A stretch of DNA of 64,000 nucleotides from Apostichopus japonicus. Lineage: Eukaryota > Echinodermata > Holothuroidea > Aspidochirotida > Stichopodidae. Each line of letters opens with the position of its first letter. Positions within the stretch are counted from its first letter, which is position 1. Where the stretch lies: NCBI RefSeq assembly GCF_037975245.1, contig NC_092577.1, positions 32,862,898 through 32,926,897 on the forward strand, in the 5' to 3' direction. Below are positions 1 to 9,900 of the stretch, piece after piece. Under the pieces are notes generated by a model. It was not told the DNA's origin. It saw nothing but the letters and a program-made list of their open reading frames with translations, and ran no database searches. The position numbers and the translations under genes were made by a program.

Positions 1-870
1 GATGTTTGCTTAAAGTAGTATGTAGTGAGTCAAGTTATTGCGTAATATATGTTGGTGTTTCTGAATGCTGATCCATAGTATAAGGCATACGATCAATCAT
101 CATTGTAGATAGTAGAATTCCTCTGTTAGTGAGTACGAATGTGAACACTATAGGCTCTAAGCGCTAGTACAAATACTTCATTTTACATTCAGTACTATCA
201 ACTTCGAAAAGACACGAGAACTGGAAAAATGAGTACAATTCTACAAGAGTGAGTAACTTGAGTATATGCAACTATGTTTGGATACGAGACCGGACTCACT
301 ACGAGTTTGTCGTCTATTATACTACTTATTTAACGATTCATCTTTGGGCTGTAGTCAATTATCATTCCATTGTCCTAGACACACCGTCTACCAAAATTAA
401 ATAATATTCCTGCTTAAACTAGTATATCACACATATAGTATGTCAAGTATTACATATCTTTTTTTTTCTCTCTCACTTTACTCCGTTGTATATTGCCACT
501 GTTACTCCATTGTACTCCATTGTACTCCATTGTATCCATTGTACTCCATTTTACTCCATTGTAATCCATTGTAATCCATTGTAATACATTGTACTCCACT
601 GTACTCCATTGTACTCCATTGTACTCCATTGTATCCATTGTATCCATTGTAATCCATTGTAATCCATTGTAAAGCCATTGTGATACATTGTAAAGGCATT
701 GTAATCCATTGTAATACATTGTACTCCACTGTACTCCATTGTACTTCATTGTAACCCATTGTAATCCATTGTAACTGTTACTCCCTTTTTAGACAAATCG
801 TGGCGTATTCATGTTTGCTTTAAGTAGTATGGTGGTGAGTCAAAGTATCTGTGGTGTTTCTAAATATTAC
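1..870. repeat. Diverged duplicated flanks around a minisatellite
   Basis: The first ~65 bases and positions 809-868 are recognisably the same sequence: both have a TGTTTGCTT-AAGTAGTATG core, then GTGAGTCAA, then GGTGTTTCT. A weaker partial match starts near 411 (CTGCTTAAACTAGTAT, then TATGTCAAGTATTAC). The ~400-base spacing suggests a decayed tandem array whose middle was overrun by the minisatellite at 500-786. The rest of the interval shows no gene. Confidence 0.5.
500..786. repeat. 10-bp minisatellite, ATTGTACTCC unit
   Basis: About 28 head-to-tail copies of a decamer with consensus ATTGTACTCC. Variants carry ATCC, ATACC or CACC endings, and a few units have 9 bases. The array starts and ends next to ACTGTTACTCC. 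The open frames on the minus strand here simply read the repeat and are not genes. Confidence 0.95.
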
Positions 871-1745
871 TTCATCGCTAGTTGAATTATTCTCGCTTTG
901 GGTAGTGTCCTATATGTTTCAATCATTATTACACATTTTCCTGCATTATACGTTGTTATCCCATGCTTACAGCACCTGGTCATATACACCTTGTCGTTTA
1001 TCGAGTTAATTAAAGCAGTGTATTTGAGCCCTCACTGCTACAATAGTGTATTTAAGCTTTATACCTCAAATATATTGCTGTACATACTTGTTCGGCAAAC
1101 ACTCGTCGTTACTACATGGCACATCTTCAACCTACATTAAATTGATCATCTTTAGTAGAAGCCTTCGTCTTGATTTGATCGTGATATAGGCCTATATTTC
1201 AAAAAATATTTCAAATTATTCTAAAACATAATATATCCTAGGTTAGATACAGATTACTCGATGGCAGGCATAATGGCTACTGGTCAAGAGAGGTTTAGGG
1301 ACACCACCATTCGTTCTCCGAACTCCCAAGAGCCTATATTCCAGAAAACACTTCTATCTGAGATGAGGGTACATACTTAGGACTTTGAACAATAATCAAC
1401 CGAGAAGCGAAATACACTCGAGTTACTTTTTAGCTCTTTTCAGCTTGTAACAACCTTGACCAATGCATAAATGCATAAATTTTAATTTTTTTTTTTTTTC
1501 GACAAAATGTTTTTTTTTAATACTTTTTTCTTATTAAGAATGATCGTCACTTATACACAATTATTCCTTATCTTTCAAAGGGGACAAGATGAAGGAGAAA
1601 GGAAAAGAGTAGAATTGCATCGATGCATAAATATGGCTTTCATAGATTTACAAACAGTCCATTGACAGCATATGAACATTCTCAGGCGGACATGAATAAA
1701 CATTAAGTTTTGACGGATGAAAGAGCACATATTCTAACCATCCTA
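871..1745. other. Gene-free stretch
   Basis: No exon, RNA gene or recognisable element was seen. It contains T-rich runs around 1480-1530. The short open frame near 900-1140 has no recognisable similarity or codon character. Confidence 0.5.
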
Positions 1746-1747
1746 CT

Positions 1748-1885
1748 GACATTTGTATACAATTACATTACATTTTCATACAATTACATTACATTTGTAT
1801 ACAATTATATTACATTTGCATATAATTACATTACATTTTAAAAACAATTACGTTTCATTAACATTCAGTTACATTACATTTGCGT
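1748..1885. repeat. Short tandem repeat, ACATTTGTATACAATTACATT-like unit
   Basis: Roughly five to six diverged copies of a unit of about 24-25 bases built from ACATTTGTATACAATTAC followed by ATT. Copies differ mainly at the GTATAC core (CATATA, TCATAC, GCGTAC). Confidence 0.75.
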
Positions 1886-2250
1886 ACAGTTTCCTCATTT
1901 AGTTTGCGGGTTAAAAAAATTGAAGTTGACAAGTTTTGTTCCGAAAGCGAACCTGAAGCAAACATTTCAGAGATACACACTAACACACTTCTGTTATGCC
2001 TTTCATGTTTTGAAACATTTTTTCTACATTTATTCTTCAACAATGCGATGCATCTCAAGGCAAATACACCACAGTTAGATGTGATACTGGCAACTTCACA
2101 CCTCTTACGCAGTTACAGATAAAGTGACGCTGTTCATGATGTTAGGATAATTTTAACTGGGTGACAGGTTACGGAGGGCGCTCCTCGGGTATCGCGCTAT
2201 AGAATCGACAGAGGATCTATTTGTCGGACGCTTTGAGGTGACTTTTTGAT

Positions 2251-2751
2251 TTGCTCTCCCAAATTAAAAGATTTTATAACGAAAACCAACAACTAAAACG
2301 TTTGTATTACCACAGGTGTATGAAAAGGGGGCGGGCGGCTGAAAACATCACATTGAAAGAAATATACGCCATTTTGGATGGCAGGATCTCCAGTTTAGAA
2401 GAAGAACAACATGAGCATGCGTACTTCCTAAAAAGGAACGTTTTCCCGACCTAGCCATGAAGGATATAAAACATTAGAAAATGAAAATTGTCTTACCATT
2501 CCGTCCGAGGTGCTGCAGAAAGCCGGGTACCCAACTGTCACATCGAGACCGCTCATCGTGATGGTAAAATAGTAAGGGGCAGAGACCGCCATATACTTGT
2601 CCGATTATCGTTCCACCAGGAAAAAATCAAAATCCTTAAGAACGCCAGGCAAGCTCTATCCGAAGATCCATTTTATATCACCGATGATCTAACCAAAATG
2701 GAATTAGCTGAAAACGTAAGCGGTCAAAGAAGGCTGCAGATCATTTCCTGA
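2251..2751 (+). pseudogene. LINE ORF1 remnant (L1 ORF1p-like)
   Basis: Two open pieces separated by a frameshift or stop near 2454. The second carries the pattern of the C-terminal domain of L1-type ORF1 proteins: a GR-DRHILVRL strand, a helix with KIKILKNARQAL, and a YITDDLTKMEL segment. ORF1 proteins bind LINE RNA as trimers. The first piece (2251-2454) has a charged helical segment (ISSLEEEQHEHAYFLKRN) and could be the upstream part, but that is less certain. Confidence 0.6.
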
Positions 2752-3203
2752 CGGTAGTTGAGACTGCATTTTCGTAGGGCTGCTGGAGGCAGCCTGACGG
2801 TCGTCCCTTCAAGTTCGTATAAAATTCGAAACTAGAGACATCTTTCAGTCTTTGGCCTGGTTATCTGTTTATGTTTACTTTGGATTTAATCTATAATCCC
2901 AGGCACCAAACTCTTATTTCCATTCAGAGAATCTCGCCAATTAACCCGCTACGTCACCATAGATGTGTCGTTTTGATTCCGTCCTCCCGGTTCCCCTCTA
3001 CGGGGAGTTAATTACCACCGCCATCAGAAGGGTTTGAATGTTTCTGTTATTCTCTCCTCTTCTCTTCAACCTCCGTGTAACTTTGCAAGTTTAATTTCTC
3101 ACTCAATGACTGGTTATCACGTGTACTTCTTAATGAACATCACCAATCTACAGTCTGAAAGTTTATGGAACACAGCCGTTCTTGTGAACAACACACATCA
3201 CCA

Positions 3204-5914
3204 TGGAGAAGGATTTAAATATTTTCTCTTTTAACGCTCGGGGTCTCAGACAGGTTAAGAAACGGAGACAATTGTTCGCCTAATCTTTCATAGACGGAAT
3301 CCTGACATAACTATTCTCCAGGAAACGCACAGCTGCATCAACGATAACTTTAACGGATGGGGAGGAAAATTATCAATCTGCCATGAAAACCAATCTTAGC
3401 CGCGGTATTTGCATCCTCTTTAATCCTCAACTGGACTTTAACAATTATAAAACAGGAACAATGTAAATAAGGATGTTTCATTATTGTACATGTCGAGGAT
3501 TATTTGCGTGTTTTTACTATAGTAGGCATTTACGCTCCTAATACTGATACTCCCTCGTTCTTCACGAATATCTCTGAGTTGCTTAAAGGGTGTGAAGAGT
3601 CGCGCAAAAAGAAACGCCTAATGCCGGTAATCTAACCTAGTTTCGAATGAGGTGTAACAGAAGTGTTAGACACCACCATCGATCCCAGAAAATACACACA
3701 CAGCTTGCTACCGTCGGTAATTAGACACTATAGTGTACAGTCAGTACATACAGCTGCGGTCAATACCCACAGCACAGTATACAAACGATACAGCGATGGA
3801 CATCTCAGGTCCAGCTAAAGATAATCAGGTATCACGTTTCATTACTGTCTGCATTTTGTAGCGTCAAGAGAAAAACTTCACTTGCAAGCAACGGAAAGTT
3901 AACTTTTTTTCAGGTCGTGGTACGCAGATTGGGGCGAGTCTTCAATGCCGACAACAGGTTTCAGGGGGGGGGAAGGGGGATACCATTACTTTAGCGGGTG
4001 ACTTAAATTTCGTTTTTAATCTGGATTTGGATTAGAAAGGGGGTAACCGCAGAAACGAATTACAAGGCAAGGGACAGCTGCCTCGATCTTGTGGCCGCTC
4101 ATGACCTCATTGATATTTGAGAGATATCCTCTGCAAAATAACTTTACTTGGATTTCAAATATTTACCCATGGCATTCATTGTTGCCTCGATTATTTTGTA
4201 GTTTCTAGGAACCTGGAACGTCTGTCCTAACGTCCAGTTCTTTCCAGGTATCCAATCATATCATTCTTTCATTTGGTTATTCTTTTCAACCAATATAATG
4301 TAATGTGGTCCGGGTTACAGCTGGAAATTAAATAATTCTCTTCTTAATGACCCAAACTACATTTTTTTCCTCATAAATGATCTAATTCGTAATGAGTTAC
4401 TAAACAATACTCATGCCTATCCCGCTTGTCTTTGGGAGCTGTTAAAAATTTAAATTTCGTAACGCAAGCATGAAATACTCAAAAGATATAGCAAAGGAGC
4501 GTCGCAGTGGAAAGTCTGGGCTGGTTAATAAGGTTGCTAACCTAGAGCAACATTTGTATACAAGAGAGCGCTGATTTATGTCAAAAGCTTACAGCCGCTC
4601 AAATCGATCTTCTACTCTATTACAACTATTAGCTACAAGTTACAATTGTCAGGTCACGTGCTAAATGAGTTGAAAAGGGGGGGGGGGGGAGAACACAATT
4701 TTTATTTTTTTGAATTTAGAGAAGAGGAACAAGACTTTAAAATTCACTTTTACAAACTGAAAAACATCAAAGAGTGATGTTATTTCTAAAATTGTTGTAT
4801 TTTTTTTTATTTTATATGGGCTGGAAATCCAGATAAAGTGAAACGCTCAGTCATGATAAATCTGTCGGTGAGGGAGGGTTAAAATTAATATAACTCATAT
4901 TTCTAGTTTTATTAACAGTCTTAAATGCACTTAAATTAAGCGCTACAACAGCGACTTAGATGGGTTATGGAAAATGTATTCACTGTTTACTTAAGATCTT
5001 ACGAGAAAGATTTTATTTTTTACTCTAATTGCTCAAAGAATGACGTCACCAATATTTCTAATCCTTTCATTTACCAAATCGTACGTGGTGTGAAATTTCT
5101 TTTATGAACCCGAATAGTATAACTTTGGGAATCAAATTATTTGGAGTAATTCGCACATAGGTATTAACAATAATATCATTTTGTATAAGAATGTTTATTA
5201 TGTTGGGGACTTTTTGATAATGATGGGATACATCTTCCGTTTGAGTGTTTCAAGCGAAAATTCCATATTACGCGTTTCCCTCCACCCTAAATTAGGGGGT
5301 TAATTGATAAAGGGCCCGAAGATTGGAGAGGGGCTGCATGCGTTGGAAATACTATTGATAATGACAACATCATTATATTCAATGAGGTTCTAAAAGCCTC
5401 ACCAGCCTCTCAACTAGTTTAAAAACTTTTTGGGTCGTCTGTCAGCCTGGCATACCAACGGCCATTGAAAAGTGGAATGCGACCTTCACCAATTTAACCT
5501 CCAAAGATTGGCATCGCTTTTCTTAAAATATCGTATGACCCTGTCCCTGAGGCAACACTTCATTTTTATCAGTTCAAATGTATTCATAGAATTGTTGCGA
5601 CGAATAGCCTTCTTTCATTGATGGGTAAAAGTGATTCTGATCTTTTTACTTTCTGTAAAATTGAAACTGAGAATATTGAGCCCTTGTTTTGGAAATATCC
5701 CGTTATTAACTCTTTTATTATAAATGTTGAGAATATGTTTCTTAAGAAGCAGTTCTTTTTGTTCAAAGCAGGATATCTGTTTTGGTTACAACAACGGGAG
5801 AGGACATCCCTAAAATTGTCTCATACTTCATATGAAAGTACTATATATATGATTGCAAAAGAAATGAACAAAATCCAATTATCGATTAGTTTTTCTTTAA
5901 ATTCAAATTCATAA
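3204..5914 (+). pseudogene. LINE ORF2 remnant (endonuclease and C-terminal domain)
   Basis: The frame begins with ATG GAG AAG GAT at 3204 and enters an apurinic/apyrimidinic endonuclease-like sequence: NARGLRQ, then QETHS, then YAPNTDTPSFF. It resumes after the inserted MITE with a GDLNFVFN motif around 4005-4020, HDLIDI and further endonuclease sequence. RSRAKWVE and LEKRNKT mark the linker before the reverse transcriptase. The region 5080-5300 matches the thumb/post-RT segment style (SNSHIGINNNIILYKNVYY), and 5560-5914 the cysteine-containing C-terminus. The catalytic RT block is missing. Many stops make it clearly dead. Confidence 0.75.
3583..3949 (+). mobile_element. TTAA-bounded MITE, copy 1, inserted in the LINE
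   Basis: A ~365-base element that matches the reverse complement of 10569-10933 along its length (shared blocks include AATTAGACACTA, GAAACTAGG-type and CTTGCAAGCAACGG). The left end begins TTAAAGGGTGTGAAGAGTCGC. The right end reads GGGGCGAGTCTTCAATGCC but has lost the final TTTAA. It interrupts the LINE endonuclease frame at an ELLK coding site (TTGCTTAAA), so it landed after the LINE was in place. It has no coding capacity. Confidence 0.8.
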
Positions 5915-5919
5915 TTAGT

Positions 5920-6970
5920 ATTGAAAGGTTCAATTATTTAAAAAAAAACTTGCAGATCAAGAAGACATAAAGTTACTTTGTGGAGCTGTGGCACGGCTTA
6001 TCCTAATGTCCTGGTTGATTCAATTAGGCTTTTTCGATTCTGTTTCCTTTACCCTATCTGTTTTGCTACGTGTACATGTTCTCGCAAAGTGTTGTTCCGT
6101 GTAATATACTTAAAAAATGAAGAAATTATGTTACAAATCATAAGCAAATCTCTGATCAAATTGACGATAAATAAATGGAGGAAAAGAAACATAGGTGAGT
6201 CAATAATTCTTAATTCAACGGCACCCATTCATCCCCCAGTCTTCAAATTGCTAACTTACTATATTATTCAGTTTGAACATTTATTTCTTCAATTCGTCAG
6301 GCAAATATATTTCCTTAAAATGTTTCATTTTGATTCATTTTATATCGTATGACGTGTTACCTTTCTCTCGTTAGGAAATGATGAAATTTCTTGTAAATTA
6401 TTTCTCTTTTGTTCTTTTATTTTTCCTTTAAATACCCTACATGAAAGACATGGTTACTTTAGTTTATCCCTCACACCCCCTCCACCCCTCCAACACCCCA
6501 CCCTCCTTCCCCCTCTCACCAAAGCATAAACAAGAGGCGATTACATTAAGGGTCAAAACCTTGCAGAAGAACCCAAAAATAAATCATGAAAAATGCCATT
6601 ATAGTTGTCGAGCATACAACTTTTTCTACTACCATCCTCCTTCAGAAGAAATACGTGCAGCAGCTGATTTTTTTGAAAGGACCAGTGTATTTGATTATGT
6701 GCGATTTTAAATGTGACTTCTTCAGCATAAGGCAAATGTACAGCCCAATGGTATTAGTCTTGGAAGTTTTGAATGAAAGACTGAAGTATTTTATAAGTTT
6801 TGGTGGGCTCTATAGGGTTAAACTCATGAACATATTCCAAATTTTAATACTCCACCTTTCGTATCCTACTTGTTTCACAATTTCATGATATATATATATA
6901 TATATATAAGTACACAATCAAGCTGATATATTACGTTGCCTCTCTTCGGACCGAACGATCATCCCTCACC
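5920..6970. other. Gene-free stretch downstream of the UGT gene
   Basis: Between the end of the LINE and the UGT stop codon. Open frames at 5978-6352, 6441-6710 and 6586-6888 have no recognisable protein character. An (AT)n run lies at 6888-6908. TTTATT at 6282 and 6417 would read AATAAA on the minus strand and could serve the UGT transcript, but neither is close to the stop. Confidence 0.5.
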
Positions 6971-6974
6971 AATT

Positions 6975-9900
6975 TTAATCCGTTTTACTTTTCTTACCGC
7001 AGCACGACTTGAAGAAACATCCGAAAACGAGCCTACCGACACGGTAAACTATATACAGAACTAACGACACACATAGCAGAAGAAATCCATAAACATCCCA
7101 CAAATTAAGTTGAATAAAGTTCAAATCATGTACAGGAGATCGTAGATGGTCAGCGCCATGTTTGAGAACATGCTCTATCCAAAATGCTGCCCTCTCGCGT
7201 GGAGTGTCCGGTCGATCACGGAATATTTCTGAGATGACTTTAACATTCTTCTGGTATCTAGCAAGGTAAACGAAATGTTTGTATCAAAATAGGTATTGTT
7301 GCACGTTATGTAGGTTATCAGATGTTTGCTTTTCCCAGAGGGGTAGGAGGGTGTGTGTGGATGACCGGGGTGGGGGAGGGGGGTGGAGATGAGTATAATA
7401 CGTTTTTTTTTGTCTTAGAAGCTTCACCCAATCAGAGCCAGCAACGGAAAGGGGCAAGACCTTTCGTTACTCCTATTGTGCCCTCCTATCTGGCAACGAC
7501 CCCATTCTCTTCCATCACGATATGGGTGGTTAAATGTTACGTAATACTAACAAATGAATTGATGCGCACGTGCACCGTGTACGAATGTTTGTCGGACATG
7601 TTACACCAACCATGAAATAAATCGTAGAATTCGATACTGCACCAGAAAGACATCAGCGGTTGTTATGAATTGCAAGAAACACAAACCATATCTTTTTTTC
7701 TTCTTCACACCAAATGGTACAAATGGTGATTGTATCAACTCTGTATCACCTTTGCAAAAAAGAAGGCAACCATTTTAACTTCCTAGCAAAGTTAACCTTC
7801 ATATGTACAATTTAACAACCTATATCCAACTCGCCCCCCCCCCCTTACCCCTTCATTTCCACCCCGTCATCTGACTTACTTTTCATCGGTCAGAATGGTC
7901 ATAATGGCCTCCACGACAGATTCACTAGTGATCTTGGTCACATCAAGCTTCAAACCGACCTCTCTTTCCACTACCCTCTGAGCAACGTCTGGTTGGTCAC
8001 CGAATAACGGCATCACTAGAAGGGGTACAGCATGGTAAATTGCTTCGTAAAGACCATTGTTTCCTCCCTGGTAGAAAAATAGTCTTGTTTTGTTGTGACC
8101 TACAGAGACATTGATGAAGAAATATCATTAACACAAAAAATATAAATCGTGAATTATGGGATAAAGCAGGTAATTCTTTTAGGCGTCTGGTTGTTCGATA
8201 TTAAACTAATTACTATGTGTTTATCGTTTATCGTCATATTTGGCATCTTCTATTTCATAAACTTAGTAACAATGCCTTTATGCAGCCGTATGCACTATTC
8301 ACAAGAAAAGTGACGTCACTGTCACAAGACGGCTGTTATAGATCAATTGATGTTCATCAATATCTCACTCTATATATGTAGCTTACCAACTAGGTAAGTT
8401 ACTCTCTTTATATGTGTAACTGACCAAGTAGGTAAGTTTCTCTCAATATATGTGTAACTTACCAAGTAGGTAAGTTACTCTCTTTGCATGTTTAACTTAC
8501 CTAATAGGTAAGTTACCCTCTATATATGTGTGACTTACCTAACAGGTCAGTTTTTCTCTATGTATGTGTAACTTACCAATAGGTAAGTTCATGGGCGGCG
8601 ATTATGGGGGGGGGGGGGACATGCCCCCCATATTTTAGGTGGGGATGTAGTATCTTATATCCCCCCCCCAATATTCGGTGGCATAGTTCTTTTTGTGTGG
8701 CTATAAATAGAAAATAATGCGTGAGATTATTTATCCAAATCATATTTGGCGGTGGCTAAAACTTCATCCAACACATGCTGCATGAGGTAAATGACTCTTC
8801 GTGGTCGTTTCTGTGACCTGTGACCGTATAGCATGTTGTCACTCATGATTATTATCATGTCTGTACATCTCTTGTGTATGAGTGTAAGTACGTACAATCA
8901 TATATATGATCCACATCGAAATGGGTTCACTGGGTTTCCATTTGGCCTGTTTCCTACAAGATTTCTAACCGCAGGCGCGTAGCCAAGGGGGGGGGGGGTG
9001 GACGAAGGGGGAAGACCGCCCCCCTCGAGCATATTTTTTGTATTTTTTTATGATATCGAAGTTTGATAGTAGCCGTTATAAGAGGTTTTAATATTTGTAC
9101 ACCTGTGAATTTTCGAAAATTCCCTGACCAACATTCTTCATCATACTTCCCCTCTACTCGTGCAATTTTGACCGGTCTGTTAGGGGTTGAAGGGGGTTTT
9201 GCTATATTGGTTGTCCATAGAAGAAATTTTGTGCAACATTATGGGTATGTTTTTAAGTGAATTTATTATGCAAATTCTGAACAAATAATGGGCTTAAAAC
9301 TGGATGGGCTGGAAAATATCACGAAGCGCGCAAAAAATTTTTGGGATGAAAGTTGCTACGCGTCTGCACCCAAGCAAATGTCCCCTCCCCCCCCCCCAAT
9401 ATTTGAAACAAATCGCCGCCCCTGGGTAAGTTACTCTCAATATATACGTAACTTACCTAATAGGTAAGTTACACATATATAGAGAATAACTTACCAAATA
9501 GGTAAGTTTCTCTCTCTATATATGTAACTTACCTAATAGGTAAGGTACACTCTATATAAGTGTAACTTACCTAATATTTAATTGACTCTCTACATATGTG
9601 TAAATTACCTAATAGATCGTTCTGAGGTAACCAAGACATCGTTTTCACACTTTCTGGCATATCTGTAGCTTCTGCTTTATTCTTCCACTGCCAGATAACC
9701 TTTTGAGGCAGCTTTGAAAACGCATCTTGGAAAAGTTTCACTAAGTCGTCGGGAAGATGACTAACATAACTTCCCAGGGCGAAAATGATGACACCGTGGT
9801 CCCCGGATGATTGCATGAATTCTTCAAGATCCTGATATGACGAAAGATGTATACATTGACGTCAGTATATAACATTGTACAAACAGCAATGATGAGAGAG

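Larger units (their letters stand above)
2230..5915 (+). mobile_element. Decayed L1/Tx1-type LINE retrotransposon
   Basis: A broken non-LTR retrotransposon whose pieces occur in the right order on the plus strand. Positions 2500-2750 read like the C-terminal half of an L1-type ORF1 RNA-binding protein (RDRHILVRLSFHQEKIKIL, then DDLTKMELAENV). A second frame opens at 3204 as a LINE endonuclease start (FSFNARGLRQVKKRRQ), with ITILQETH near 3310 and GIYAPNTDTPSFF near 3530. GDLNF-type endonuclease sequence follows near 4000, and an RSRAKWVE / LEKRNKT linker near 4640-4740. The 3' end holds a C-terminal piece with FCKIETENIEPLFWK near 5650. Stops and frameshifts are frequent, and the core reverse transcriptase block with its catalytic YxDD was not found, so it appears deleted. 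A MITE interrupts it at 3583-3949. It is non-functional. L1/Tx1 clade placement is from motif character, not alignment. Confidence 0.85.

Noticed and set aside
450-759. Three overlapping minus-strand open frames with YNGLQW-type repeats
   Set aside because: They read the 10-bp minisatellite in different frames; no gene.
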